From contig QEYB01000654.1 in assembly GCA_017562135.1 (NCBI GenBank), positions 1,178,001-1,242,000 of the forward strand: DNA of 64,000 bases, read 5' to 3'. The notes beneath the pieces were generated by a model. The model did no database searches. It was not told the origin of the DNA and saw nothing but the letters and a program-made list of their open reading frames with translations. This document shows positions 47,001 to 59,739 of this stretch, one piece after another (the stretch's first letter is position 1; each line of letters begins with the position of its first letter). This DNA comes from Dipylidium caninum. Lineage: Eukaryota > Platyhelminthes > Cestoda > Cyclophyllidea > Dipylidiidae. The position numbers and the translations under genes are program-made.

Positions 47001-49690
47001 CTCGAGGGGGAACCCCGTCCTCCCTCCCTCCCTCCCTCCCGGCGGCCACGTCGCGTCGCCATCTCTCCTTCGCGCCATCAGGGCGATCCTCATGCCGCTC
47101 GGGCGTGGCTCCCTGCTCTGCCCCCTGCCGAGGATTTGGACCGATGCAACGGAAGAACGCCTGCATTTGGCTTCTTTCAACATTAATTTTTGGGGAGTAA
47201 CTGTGAGTAAATAAAGAGAACACCGAGCGCAACGCGCAGGTGAGGCGTGCAAGGCCAAGCGGAGGACGGACGGACGGACGGTCTGTCAGGGCCTCGGCCT
47301 CATTCTCCCACGCGGACGTCCACGCCACCGTCGTCTCGTCTGTACTTCTGTACGCCGTTAATCCGACCTTCCCCCGAGGCGGAGACCCCGGTCCCGCCTC
47401 GAGACCGGGGTGGGGAAATTGGCCTCCTCCCTTTCCCCCGCCCCCCCCCCTTCCCCGCCGTGAGTCGGCCGGTAGCGTCGGCACGCGAGGATGCAGCCCG
47501 TCCGCCGTCGTGTGTGCTCCGAGGCGCGGCTGCCAGGCCCCTTCCGCGGCGTTGTGCAACTCGGGCTCGGACGGCCGATTCTTCACCTCTTTCCCGCATT
47601 GCGGTGGCCCCTCGGTCGTTGCGAGAGTGGACGCGCAGAGCTTTTCCGCCCTCGCGTCATCGGGGCCCATCGGGCGCGCCGGCGCTTCCTTCTTTCTGCG
47701 GCAACGCAGACGCCGTGAGCGTCCGCCAGTCCACGACACCCGCGGCGAGCGTGGGTCGCGGGGCCCTCAACTCCCCTCCCCCTCCTGGAATTGGCTCGAG
47801 CCGGGCTGGAGACCTCCGGTGGTGCTGCTGCTCGCGGCTGTCCTCCGCCCTATTCTGTCTGGCGTCCGCCCCGCCCCGCCGCGCGTCTCGCCCTGTACTT
47901 CCAACGCGAGTCTTGAAACTGCCGCGGAAAACGCTCCTCCACTCTCCGAGGCCTCGCGCGTCCCCGCGGTCGACTGCTGCCACCGTCGACTCCCCGCGTC
48001 CCCCTCGACGCCAGCATTGGAGGGCAGACTGTTCTCCCCCACCCCGCCGTGCGCAGTTGTTCTCGCGCGGTCTCGTCTGCGCAGGGAAAATCGTGCTGAA
48101 CGAGGCTCCATTCGAGCTGGCATTTGCTCCAAGTTGAGTTCAACACCTCCGCCGTCAGTCAGCCGGCCCTCGTGGGACCGTCTTCCACCGGCTGGCGTTG
48201 TGGTGATGTTGTTGTTGTTGTTGTTGTTCGGTCTGGTGCTTTTGTGGTTGTCGGGCGGTGTTCCCGCGTCGTCGTCCTTCGCTGGAAGCCTTCCCAGCCC
48301 GCGTGCCGCGCTCCTCGTCCGTCTTTGCCCGCCTTCTTGTCGGTTGTTCTCCTCGGCCCCCGGTCTGGGTCGCGTGTTGGTGGCGTCCGCTGGCTGGGGC
48401 GCCGGCCCTCCCGCTACGCGGACGCCCGTGCGGGTGGGGGGCCGAGGGGAGCCCCGTCTCAGCGGCCGCTCGGGACACTTCATTGCCCGCCTCGTGAACC
48501 CTCCCACCGGCGCCCCCTGCCGAGTTTAGCGAACTCCTCCGTTTTTTTCACTGTCTTTTCTCCTAAATATCTATTGGTGTAATTTTGCTTATAATTATGC
48601 TATTAAAAAATAAGAAAAATTGGATACTTCACTTTGCTATTCTCATTCAATCGGGGGTGGGGAAGGGGACCGTGGTGGTGTCTTCGATACGATGCTACTA
48701 ATGGTTGGCAGTAGTTGTGCGCGCGGCGGCGAGATTTTGTGTTCACAAGACCGTGCGGGCTGCTCCTGACCTGGCCCGCCGCTCTCACGCTCCGTGCGTC
48801 AGACGCATGTACTGAGCACCTTGCAAAGCCCAACGAGGTCGAGAAGGGGGGTGGGGGGGGGGGTCGAGGCACCAGAGCACCCGCGGACTGGACTGCACTC
48901 CGTCTCCTCGTCGCGGGACGGAGTGCGGAGCGGTCACCTGCTTCGTGCTCTTTTAGTGCATCTTAGGCCGCGCGGGGGCACGCGTTGATGTGAGAGGCGG
49001 ATGATGTGGTGATGAGAACGCCGGCGGGAATGGATTGGAACAGGGCGGTGGGGGCGCGAGGGCTGGTACGGGTCCTCGCGACGGGGGGACGTGGGCGTCT
49101 GGCGGCGTCTCCCTCCGGCGACTTTGGTGCGCATTCCGGAGCCATGGCCGTGCGAGATTCCGGCCGATTGGAGAGAGGGAGGAGGCACAGTCTTTTTGAA
49201 CCTTCGGCGTTCTTTCGGCGCCATGACTCAGGATGACTTCCAAGGGTTGGTGCCACTCTCACCATCCGTCGGGTCTTCCAGCGCTTGCGTCAGCACCTGA
49301 CGTCAAAGTGGGGTTTTTGTCGAGAGGGCGAGCTACTGCAGCCAAAGGCATCCCCACTCTCGGCGCAGGGTGGACGCGAGAGGCTGGGTCGACGCCCTCA
49401 AACGCTGAGGGCGTTGGAGCCCTCTACCTTCTGGCGTAGCAATCGAGCAGATCGGCTCCAGGGGCGCCGAACGTCGACGTTTTCGCATCTGTCAAGCAAG
49501 TTCGCTTGGGTCAGCGCCAAATCTGGCGGCCTCCGAACTGATCTGAAAGGCGGCGACAGAGTCGGTAGCCTCGGAATGGCTGGACGACGAGTGACCAACG
49601 CGGCAGGCACTTGGGAGCCCAGGCTCGGGCGTCTCTCCTCCGCGTTGGCATTGGAGATGGACGCGGAAATTTGCATCGCCGACGCGGGCC
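44092..49690. other. Unresolved GC-rich block, no gene supported
   Basis: GC-rich DNA with several long overlapping ORFs on both strands (for example plus 45428-46507 and 47240-48529). Frames overlap each other, products are Arg/Pro/Ser-rich or contain homopolymers, and none shows a recognisable domain, so they look like GC-driven chance ORFs or decayed repeat DNA. Small GTT tracts at 45695-45720 and 48208-48230 add poly-Cys or poly-Leu runs. A donor-like CACAAG|GTGAGTTG at 44121 suggests a possible short untranslated exon after the hnRNP M-like stop. Confidence 0.4.
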
Positions 49691-49694
49691 GCGT

Positions 49695-49730
49695 GATTGG
49701 TCCGCGTCGGCAGCCAATCGCCTGCGCGGG
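49695..49730. promoter_or_regulatory. Paired CCAAT boxes, candidate promoter of the Grb-like gene
   Basis: GTGATTGGTCC and CAGCCAATCGC lie 20 bp apart, followed by a CA-rich pyrimidine leader and a donor TATCAG|GTAAGCC after 49839. This fits a promoter plus a short non-coding first exon for a plus-strand gene. The next plus-strand gene is the Grb-like adaptor. Confidence 0.4.
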
Positions 49731-51353
49731 AGCACCAACGCCACAGTTGCATTACGCACACGCACATACACACGACTTCGCCTCACTCCGCACTCCGTTC
49801 CACTCCACTCAACGCCCCGTCTCGTCAGGCTTGTATCAGGTAAGCCTCGACCCCCGCCCCCTTTTTGTGCGTCATGGCCCACCCGCACACACCCGCCTCC
49901 TCCCCGTCGTTTTGCCTCCGCCCGCCCCGACGCCCCGTCGGGACAAGGCGCCTCCCTGTCTCGCCCGGTCCTGGGACTCGTGTACATCAGTGCCACCGCC
50001 TAATTGTCGAAGGTCGCGACTCCTCCCACTCCGTCGCGAGTAAAAGGTGTGGGAGGGCGCCTTTCTCAACCCACCTTGCAGTCTCTCCACGGCAGGCTGA
50101 CACGGAAAGACCAGAGACAACCACACGTACACCGCCTCGACTCGCTCCGCGTCACCCTCGCGTTTGTCAGTGTGCAGGGGTCCAAAGTCCGGGGCGTCAG
50201 CGCCCCGCTTAGTCCCGTTTGCCAGGCGGTGGGACCGACTTGCCTGTCGTCGGCGCGCCATCGCTGGGGCGATATTCCACCGCCCCGAGGGCAAGGACGT
50301 CTGACGCACGCGAGGCGAAGCGTGACCCGCGCCTCGGGTGGTGGTGGTGGTGAAACTGTGAACAGGCGGCGCATGCCAAGACGGTGGGCATTGGCTGCCA
50401 CGGTGACGTGAGATCATGAGAAGCATTCGGCGCCTGCGACGAAGGCGTCGGGGCAGGCAGGCAGGCAGTCGAGACACAATTTTGAGGCAAAAATTTTTGG
50501 AAGGAGGCGGATGCGCCGCCTCGTCGACTCTCTCGCGGGTGCCGCCTCGACGCGCGTAACCGCTCGTCCCTCGCCCAGCGCGCCTACGACATTTCTCCGC
50601 ATATTTCCCTCTCAACGATACTCCCGGCGATCAGATGGACGTTCAGTTTGATGGACGAATGCATCGGCGATTGTTGAAATGACGTAGTCGCGGCGGCGAG
50701 GCGCCAGGCAAGGGAATAACCAGCGGGGCATAGGCCTCAATCGGGACAAATGGTTAGTCTGCCCCCCCGACGCGACACTCAGTCCCCACCCGACCATTCT
50801 ACGGCCTGTGCCGTTCCTCCACCCCCTATGCGATCGCGGTCTACTCGTCAATTCCGCGTCCGCTAAGGGGAACCTCCGAGGGCGTTCTGAGCCTGGTGGC
50901 CTAGGAGCCAAAGCCATGCACCCGGTCCACTCCCCCTTTTCAAAGCCATAAACTTTCAGCCACGACGAAGGCCACTTCGGTGGGGGAGGAGAAAGTTGGC
51001 CTGACACATTCCCACCTCGTCGAGACGTTGCATTACCCCTAGCGCCGGTAGTTGCGTGCAAAGGAAGACCACATTCAGCAGGCTACCCGATAGGCGTTTT
51101 GATGTACACGGTAACGGGTGCTTTGTTCACTCTACCCCTTGAAAGGTGACACCTTCCAATGTTCAACAGCAACTCCCTTGGCTCGAGGTACAGGCGAAGA
51201 AAACGCTTCACCTCTCTCAGTCGCGGTGGCGGCGGTGCCCCCTCCGTCGCTGACCAAGACGGCCGTCACCGCTGCCTCTCGACCAATGATGTGTGGATCT
51301 CCCCCTTCTCAAGTCGTGAGTCAATCCTATTTACTGCGTAAACACGAGATTCC

Positions 51354-51408
51354 TATTGGCCGAATTATGTTTTCCTGACTTCTCATTGGTTCCCATTTCA
51401 ACCAATGA
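51354..51408. promoter_or_regulatory. CCAAT-box cluster
   Basis: CTATTGGCC, CTCATTGGTT and AACCAATGAGG within 55 bp; the last two are complementary and can also form a hairpin. It could be a second promoter of the Grb-like gene, about 1.2 kb before its first recognised exon. Confidence 0.3.
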
Positions 51409-52621
51409 GGGGGCTGATAAGAGCGAATCGACACTCCTTAGAGTACTTATTTCCTAATTATTGTGATTAATTCAGAATGTCTAATTAGCATCCCCTTTAA
51501 TTCATGTGAATCACGTTGTAATCGTCAAAGTGGTGCAGTAAGAAGACGCGTAGGGACTGGTTAAATTGATTAATGTATCGGCGAGTCCCCACGGCGACGT
51601 TCACATCCGCCCACCGTCGGGTCCACCGCTTCCGAAGCTCTGAGCCTCGAGGCGGAGAAGAGGGCGCGGAAAGGGGCCTCCTCTCCTCCCCTCGCCCCCA
51701 CCCTCACCCGTGAGGCTGACGTCGCTTGTGCCCGTGCGGGGCTGTCAGCTCCGAACGCTGGTGTCCGCCCGCCCGAACAGTCACCCGCTCTCGACGAGGA
51801 GACGCCACGACGCCCGCCGCCAAAGGCCCAATTCCGAGGCTGGTGGGCCTGGCGGAGAAACAGGAGGCACCCCAGAACCAAGTGAACTTTATGTCAACCG
51901 ATTACAGTTGATTCAAACAGAAACACGGAGAGATTTTGGATAAATGGGGGCGAGACTGGAAAGAAAAGTCATAAACGCCCAGAATCGCCTTCTTAAGGCG
52001 TTCTCGCCCTTACGAGTGACGCGGGAGCCGAAAGGCGCGCAGAACTCGCCCGAGTCTGGACGACCGGGCGGGCGCCGGCGGTTCGGCGGGAGCTGCCGCC
52101 GCCCCCGAAGCCGTGGAAACCCCCTGGCGGTGGCGGCGGCAGCGGCCTTCGTGTGTGTGCCTGTATCTGCGCGGATATGCGCTGCCAAACACACCCGGAT
52201 GGCGGGCAAAGTCCGTGTGCTGCACATATGGTGTGGCCTTATTTACCGGAACTCCGCGATTTTATCGCGTTGGGGCGGTTAAGCACCACACATACACACA
52301 CACTCGTGGGGTTATTTGGAAGCCCCTCGACGAAGAGTTGAACGTCCTCGACAGACTGGCAGCGACTCCTCGTGGGCGGAGACCCTCCCGGGGTGGTGGG
52401 CCACGTCGGGCGGGGAAGGGGGGCGGCTGTTGGGCTGTTTGGCGCCCCACTTGGCTTACGAGTCCCGCGGATTGCTGTAATCGCCTTCTAAAACAAAAGA
52501 AGAGTAAAAAAGAGAGTTGTTTAAGCCTCCCTTCCTCGCGTCGTCTGTCCGCCGCAAGAATGGCCGACGCGGTTGTACATAAAGCGCTGTAGCTGGGACT
52601 TTTGTCTCATCCTCCTTTCAG

Positions 52622-55600
52622 TCAGCAACACGCTGAACGCGCAAGACAGACGACGCTACGCCTGCCACCTCGTCAACACGGTCAGATCGCGAGGGGACGA
52701 CTTCGATATGGAGGAGGGTGGAAAGGTGAGTGAAGCTGTGAGGCGGGCGAGGCTCCGCCGAGTTTTCCGCTCCAATTAACAGATCCGCGAATTCGCCGTT
52801 CCTCCTCCCACCGCGTCCCCGCCCGCAGCCGCCGCCCTGCGCACCGTCTTCGTCCCCGCGCCACGGCGAGACTCGCCTCAGCGTCAGCCGACGGTCGTCC
52901 GCCTCAAGTCGCTCCAATGAGGCTCGAGTAGACGGTGAGAAACAGAGGCCAGGAGCAGGGCACACCGCGGGTCCTGTCAAGGCGGCATTCTGCCTCCTTT
53001 CGTCCGACAGTTCGGTCAGGCGCTTCCACGCACACGAGACGAAGACGAGGGCTGAGGGCTTCCTTTGGACCAGGAGGCCAAAATACAGTCGCAGAGGGCC
53101 ACACAGCCTCTCAACTCGCTGACGATGCAGGCGGGCGACGAGGTGGGAGGCGAGCGGACGATCGTTGGAAGACGAGGCGGCGCGGAGGCGCGCTGCTTGT
53201 GCCTTCTCTCCGCCCTCGTCTAACGCCCATCCACCTCCCCTCGTTCTCACACCCGTCCCGGGCGTTTCACCCCCTCCAAGTCGCATACAATTACATCCAC
53301 GGGTGATAATCGGTGGTATTTGCACTGGCTGGCTCGTTCTCTTTCGAACAGGCGACATTAAAGGTCTACAACGAGGACGGAACGTACAAGACCGTCTTCA
53401 TCGACGACGGAATGCGCGTCGGCGAGGTGTGCGAGATGATGCTGCAGAAGAATCACCAGGACGACTCCATCGTGCATTGGCAACTCTACGGAGAGTCGAA
53501 ACACTTCCCAGGATTTGGTGAGTCCCCTTTCCTTCCCGCGACTGGCGTCAAAAGTACCGAAAAGTCGGGATCCGCGTGAGTTCCGGGTTAGGATTAAGTG
53601 TTTCCGACTAGTCCGACGATTCTGTCAAATTACGAGTTCGCCTTGGAGAAAGTGTTGCCTCCAGCCAGTTCTTTCGCAAGTGAAAACTGCGTCTCCCCTT
53701 CTCTTCGCGCCTCCAATGCGTCGTACTCGGCGGTCACATCTCCAGTGTGCTCTGAGAGGAATTCTCCACCGACTGCGGCCAAAGTCGCATCAATTTGTCA
53801 ACGGGGGAAACAAAAGAAAGCGGCGCTTTGTCCTGCCTTCTTATTAAGCAGTAGAAGCGAGTTGCCTACACGGACGAGTGAGAGGAATTCGTTAGACGCA
53901 GACGGAAGCAGTCGGGTTTGCACCATTAACCTCCTGGCAAAAGCGTTTTCCACAGACGCACGACATTGCCTCGCCGTCAGCGAAGATTCAGTGTGCAGAC
54001 GAAGGCATATCCGTGGGAGGATTCGACTCGCGACGGTCGCACAGGGAATGAGGCGGTGGGCGGAGTGTGGGAAGAAGAACGGACCTTTGGACAGACACGC
54101 CGGGAATACAGCAAAGAGGACGTCACTGCTGTCCCTTCGCGTTCGGAAATCCTTCAACCCGCAACTGCTGGACTTTCAGTCCGACTTCGGTCCATGTGGA
54201 GTCCAAAGCGGAGTGAAATCGTCCACGTGATTGGAAAAACACGCCTCGCACTCGACACAGATTGACTCACACCGCGTCCTCCAACGGAAAACCTGAGATC
54301 CAGCACGCACAAACAGGATGGTGGTGGAATAAAAGGCGATTGTTTAGAAGTGGCGCAACTCAAGGCGTCAGATGTGTTAGCCCTCGACCCGTTTTTCAAA
54401 ACTTGTCTTGTCGTCAAGTCCGACGCGAGTTCATTGTTCACTCCCTCCTCTTCCCGCCTTGTAGAGAGGCAGATTGAAGACAACGAATTCGCGATAGACC
54501 TGAAAAGCGTGTGGGCGACAAACGCCACACCGAGTCGAATCTGGTTCAGGTACAATCAGGGGAAGTACATCTTCTCGGCTAGTGATGGCGTAAGTGCTTG
54601 TCTTCCTCACATGTACGGCGGATAATTGAGGTGATGGAGGGTGGCATCTCCGAGAGCGACTACATTCGACAAGCCTGTTTCAGAATAGTTGGACCCTTTG
54701 TTCAATTTCAAATCGAGACAGACCTTCCTCCAAAGCCTCCGTTGGAAAAAAAAGTTCATAAAATAGTAGACCCGTCTAGAGTTAGGAATGTGGTAAGCTT
54801 GTCGACGTAAAAACTAAACGTAAAAGCGCCCGACCATCCAAAAATAAATGTAACTAAGATTTTTGTCCCAAATCACGGTACCGTCTTAGATGTTTGGAAT
54901 TCAATTGCAATGAAATACTTGAGTGCTATACTAGTGCAGGCCAGCGGCTCTTTGTTCAACTGCAGAGAATTCGTACACAGAAATAGAGCTTTTGCATTAA
55001 ATCGTGTTGCAGAATCGAATTATTTCGCAAACGTACGGAGGTTGGAACAGGAAAATGATGCACAGGAAAATATCGCCGCCGGATGTCACAGAAGGCACCG
55101 TTATGCTCAAACGACCCCAGGAAAAGTGGACGAGAGTATTTTGCTTCTTCATCATGTCGACAGTATTTTTCACGAAAAAGAGCTTTAATTCGGTAAGACG
55201 AACATTGATCTCTTTTGCACTTCATTCACCGAATTGACTCATTACTGCCAATTGCCACGCGGGCTAGTCTATGCAGACAGCCATCATCCATAATGCCGGC
55301 GACGTTGATTCGATAACTTGAAAGCGGTGGCAAGGCAAATAGAGTTAAACAATTATTCTGATTTTTAATATTTATTGTAAAACTCCTTTACGTGTATTTT
55401 TTGCTGCTTTAAAATTTTTTATGAAGTCCAAAAAGAAAGCGAAGTATTTGGCTGATCTCACAGGCATGGACATTTACGTTCCACAAGCCGGATGCGTGCC
55501 TCCTAGTTCGCTCAATAGTCCGACTCCACATACTCTACTACTTGTGGTAGGTGAATTGGATCTTACTATATGCCCAAATAGAAACAAAATGATTAATTCG

Positions 55601-58600
55601 GGTGTACTGTATGCTCTCTCCTCACTATAGCCCTCATCCATCGGTTTTCTCGACTACGGGTCAATTTTCGCCATCTGTGTTAATTCCCGTGAGTGCCTTT
55701 TGGCGTGGGCACAAACACTACGATTCTACAAGGTGAGACAATCGAGCACTCTTCCCTGCTTCCGCAGACCCATCCCCAACAGCGTAGTAACCGTAGTGAA
55801 GATAAAATTAAACCGGCATGCCCACCACATTGCCGGTTTACCTCAAATAAAGTGATTTTTGCTGCGATTTGCAGGAAGGTAGAGCATCCAGTAAATATGT
55901 TTCCCTTTTTCATCAGCAAGGGCACCAAAGACTGACTGAAAACCTGGAAGACGCTCTCAACGGCCGATACCGCTCTTCAGACAAGACCCCCACCCCGTCT
56001 CAAGTGAATTCTCTCAACGTGTGTTTCAATATATCTGTCAATCTGGCTTTACATCTCTTGCGGTAACCTCGCCGCCCTTTGCCTTTCAGATTGTCACACA
56101 AACACCGCCACCTTATCAGGAGGTAATGTTTCGGAATTGAATTAATGCGCTCTTGCGTCGAGACTAAAGCCACATCCGGGCATACCAACACAAAAAGTGC
56201 TCCACTTTAACGCACCTAAAATTGGCGGTTGTAGAGACGGTTTCGCAATCACGAGAGCGCTTCTCTCTCCCTCTTCGCGCCGAGAGCGTTGCGTGCGGCA
56301 CTCTGAAGCGCGAGTGGTGCTGCGCGACCTCGGCAGACGCCAGGAGGAAGCACATTATCGTTAGATCGAGTCGCAGCTGTGGCAGGGTTTTCCGGAGAGC
56401 AGAAAACACATCAACACTTGTCGTTTCACGGCATCGTGATGGATAAAAACTGTCAACTACTCAATACATGCGTAGTGAGAAGGCAACAGCCAACTAGTCA
56501 ACGCATTTGCATCGACTTCACTCTTTGGAAACATTTTAATCAACATTTTCTCTTTTTCCATGCCCAGAGAACAATGCGGGGAAGTAAATACTCCAGTCGA
56601 TTTTCGCGACAATCTCTTCTGGAGGACGATTTTCTCGTGAGTGTATAAACTCTGCCTCGCTACTGATATGATATCAGCGACCCCGCTTGGCCAATGCAGC
56701 AGGGTGGTTTGACGTGTTTCCCCACAACTTTCCCATTTGTAACTGCATGAGAGAGAGAGAGAGAAAAAGGGATAGGAGGACGCCTCGACGACAGCATGAG
56801 AGGAGAAATGCAAACGGGTCAAAATCCAGACAAGCCAGTGGAGGGAAGACGGAACGAAACGGCTCGACGGTCGGCGCGGTGGGGAGCCCAAGAACATTTA
56901 GCCACCGTAGACAGTAGAATGGGCACCAGCAAAAGAAACAATAATACCTTTAAGCGTCTTTTTTCTCCTTTCCTATCCGCCCTACACGCGCTGCATTTTA
57001 GAACATCTTCGACGCGGATGACGACCTCTTCCTTGACAGTCCGCCGTCCACCCTTCCTCGGCCACACGTAAGTCCTCCCGGAGACATCGCTCCAGCCCAA
57101 AGCCCAGAGGCTTTGTTCAAGCTGCCGATGGAGTCCGTCGAGTCTGCAGTCCCACTGGGGCCCAGTAAAGCACCATCCCGTAAAAAAATAGGCCAAATGT
57201 TGTCGACAGCAGCAGAATTTAGGTTAAACCGTCGAGACGGTGGCTCCGACCACCCGCCAGGCAGTCGTAGTACGCCACACCCTCTCACTCGCACGTCCGC
57301 GGGGCACTTCTCGACTGATTTGGACGAGAAAGCAGGCCACTACCGTCGTCCGTTGACGGCCATGCGGTTGGCCGAGGATGTTTGGGTGTGCGGAGAGAGT
57401 GAAAGCTTATTTTGGCCCACGCGAACGGGACGCTCCTACGGGCGTCGTTTCGGCATTAGAAATGCTTTCAGAGGGCTAATCGGCCTCCTTTCCCTCCTAG
57501 ACGTCGACGGGGAGACCACCGCGGGGCGCCAAAGTCAGTGGCACGTGTCTGGACGCCTTCGAGGGGTTCGTAATACCTGATACCTCCCCTTTGACCTTGA
57601 AATGAGTGGCTTAGGAACCCGCAAATCCCCATCCCCGCCTCCTCCCCTTGCCGACTGGAGGCGGCCGCGCCGAGTAGTCCACTGCTTTTCCCTTCCACCT
57701 TGTAGAATAGCCTTCCAATCGGGCAAATCGTTTCTGCTGCTCTCACTGCCCAACGGATTGCACAAATTTGAAATTGAAGTAAGTCGCCTCATCTCCCGCC
57801 TTCCGCCTCCCACCTTTCACTATAACGCCATTTCCCCTTTCCACGGCGGACTGAGAGTCGCCGGGGGGGGGGGCGATGAAGACTCGGCCAGTGCCGGCGG
57901 CCCTCGAGCGAGGGGAGCCGGAGCCTCCCGACGCCCGGGGTGAGTGTCTCCGGCCCCACCACCGACGGGGAAGGCAACGTACCGCAAGGAGGAGACGGTT
58001 GGAGAGTCGGGGGGGGGGAGAGGAGGGGGGTTTTAGACGTCGGTGCGAAAGCGCAGATCGTAGGCGGGCGGTAGGACGGAGATCCGAGCGCCACCGCGCC
58101 GCCCGCAGCTCGTGTCCCCTCCCCCCCCCTCCCTCGCCCGGGGCGAAGGTCGGACAGACCGATTGGGGCGTCAGGAGAACGCGGAGTCGACAAGCGTCAG
58201 TCGCTCGCCAAAACGGCGAGGACGTGCCGATGAAAAGAGAAAAGCGCCTCGGGGGGGGGGGGGGGGGAGGGGACGGGATGCGCGGGCATTCGAACAATTT
58301 CGCCCTCAACCGGGCAGGGGCTGGCGCGGGGAGCAGGCCCGTCCGCACCCGCGTCGTCCCATCGCCGCCGAGGCGTCGAAGGCGATTCGGCCCGACTCAG
58401 AGCCGACGGGGCCCGGCGTGGGCACGAGGCCGGGCGATGTGCCATGTTGGCCTCGTAGAGGTGGAGCGAGAACTGAATATCACCTTTGTCTTTTGCGCCA
58501 ACAACCTCCGCTCTCCACCCGCGCCCGCGCCCGCAGGTCCTGCAGCAGGAGAACAACACGGGGAGGAGTTACAAACTCGTCGATCGCAACGAGTACTTCA

Positions 58601-58710
58601 GCAGCCTGGACGATTTGTGCGACTACTACAAGAGGAGACGCCACCTCTTCACCGACGGGACGACGGCTCGAGGCGACCACCTCCTGATGGACGGCGCGAC
58701 AGCCTTCTAG
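52622..58710 (+). CDS. Grb7/10/14-type adaptor protein (RA-PH-SH2), 5' end incomplete
   Basis: Cytoplasmic signalling adaptor binding activated receptor tyrosine kinases and Ras-like GTPases. Exons (phase-consistent unless noted): 52622-52725, 53352-53517 and 54465-54589 (RA domain: LKVYNEDGTYKTVFIDDGMR, VCEMMLQK, then RIWFRYNQGKYIFS), 54631-54792, 55013-55192, 55427-55546 and 55631-55732 (PH domain: KWTRVFCFFIMSTVFFTKK, KKAKYLADLTGMDIYVPQ, closing Trp in LLAWAQTLRFYK), 55875-56003, 56090-56122 (TPPPYQE), 56568-56636, 57002-57067, 57501-57565 (tentative), 57706-57778 and 58537-58710 (SH2 second half: GKSFLLLSLPNGLHKFEIE, YKLVDRNEYFSSLDDL, CDYYKRRRHLF). The domain order matches Grb7/Grb10/Grb14. 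The SH2 first half, including the FLVR arginine, was not found, and the start codon lies upstream, unresolved. Confidence 0.75.
56090..56122 (+). CDS. 33-bp microexon encoding a PPPY motif in the Grb-like gene
   Basis: A pyrimidine-rich acceptor and GTAATG donor bracket eleven codons, IVTQTPPPYQE, in phase 0 on both sides. PPxY binds WW domains such as those of Nedd4 ubiquitin ligases; vertebrate Grb10 recruits Nedd4, though not through this site. Skipping the exon would keep the frame. Confidence 0.5.
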
Positions 58711-59739
58711 GCGACCGAGAGGAGGAGGAGGAGGGAAACCTCCCATCAGACATGTCAGCCCCCCCCCCCCCCCCCCGGAGCGTTCGCCAACAGACTTGGC
58801 GTTCCTTTGTGGTGCAGAATATCGACAAACTCCGGTTGTTGTTGGCGTTGACCTGCTGTGACTTCGTGTCCGAGTGAGGAGAGGAGTTGGAGGGGTTCAG
58901 CCAACAGACACAGCTCGCCTCGCGCCTCGCTGTTGGCCGCCGACCCCGGGTCGGAGCCTCATGCCGAGACGGCGCTTGGCGACCGGCCGCCCGCGTCCGA
59001 AGGGGACGCTCGGCACTGCCGCAAGTCACGACCACGCGCCGCGGCACGAGTCGGAGGCGGCGAGCCACCGCGAAGGGCGGAAATGTGGTGACGGGGGCAG
59101 GAGAAGCCTCGGTGACAGAATGACATGTGGGGGGAGGCGGGGGACACCTGAGTCCCAAAAACCCGCGGCCGGAGACGAGGAGGCCGCAAAGCTTCCGGTC
59201 TATCGTCGAGTGTTCGTGCCCGTCCCGTGGAAGAAGCGGCTCCGCATCGAATTTACTCCCGATTTCGGACACACGGCGCGAGGCCTCCACTCTTCCCCCT
59301 CAGTGGAAGTGCGCAATCGCGTCCGCCTCGTCTGCCCCACCCTCAGCCAAGCAGCCACCTCCGCTCTGGCCGTAGGACTGGGGAAAAGGCTACCAACGCC
59401 CCTCTGCCCGGAATGGAGCAACAGCTCCAGCCCCTCCCGCTCCCCCCTGGCCAGGACGGAGGGAAGGCAACGAGGGGTTGAGAAACTACACTCCTTTCAG
59501 CCGCAATTCAGTGAAAAAGAGAAGGGGGCAGGGCAGGGCAGAGTTGGTGACAGAAGCGGTGATGGTGGCAACTAAAGGAGGAGGAGGGGAGAAAAAAGAA
59601 AGAAAGAAGGGAGAGTGGAATGCGGACTGGGTGTTCGGTGTGCGCAATGCGGAGGTGGGCGTGGAGGGCGGAGGCGAGGCGAGTACAGTGGGGTGGGGGG
59701 AGAGCGGGATCATACGGTCCGCCAGTCGGCCTGCGACCT

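Noticed and set aside
45428..48529. ORFs of 359 and 429 codons on the plus strand
   Set aside because: Overlapping open frames on both strands, homopolymer runs and no domain; typical of GC-rich DNA with few stop codons.
52561..52620. ATG at 52561 as start of the Grb-like gene with a ~50-bp intron
   Set aside because: None of the possible GT donors gives the one-base carry that the exon at 52622 requires.
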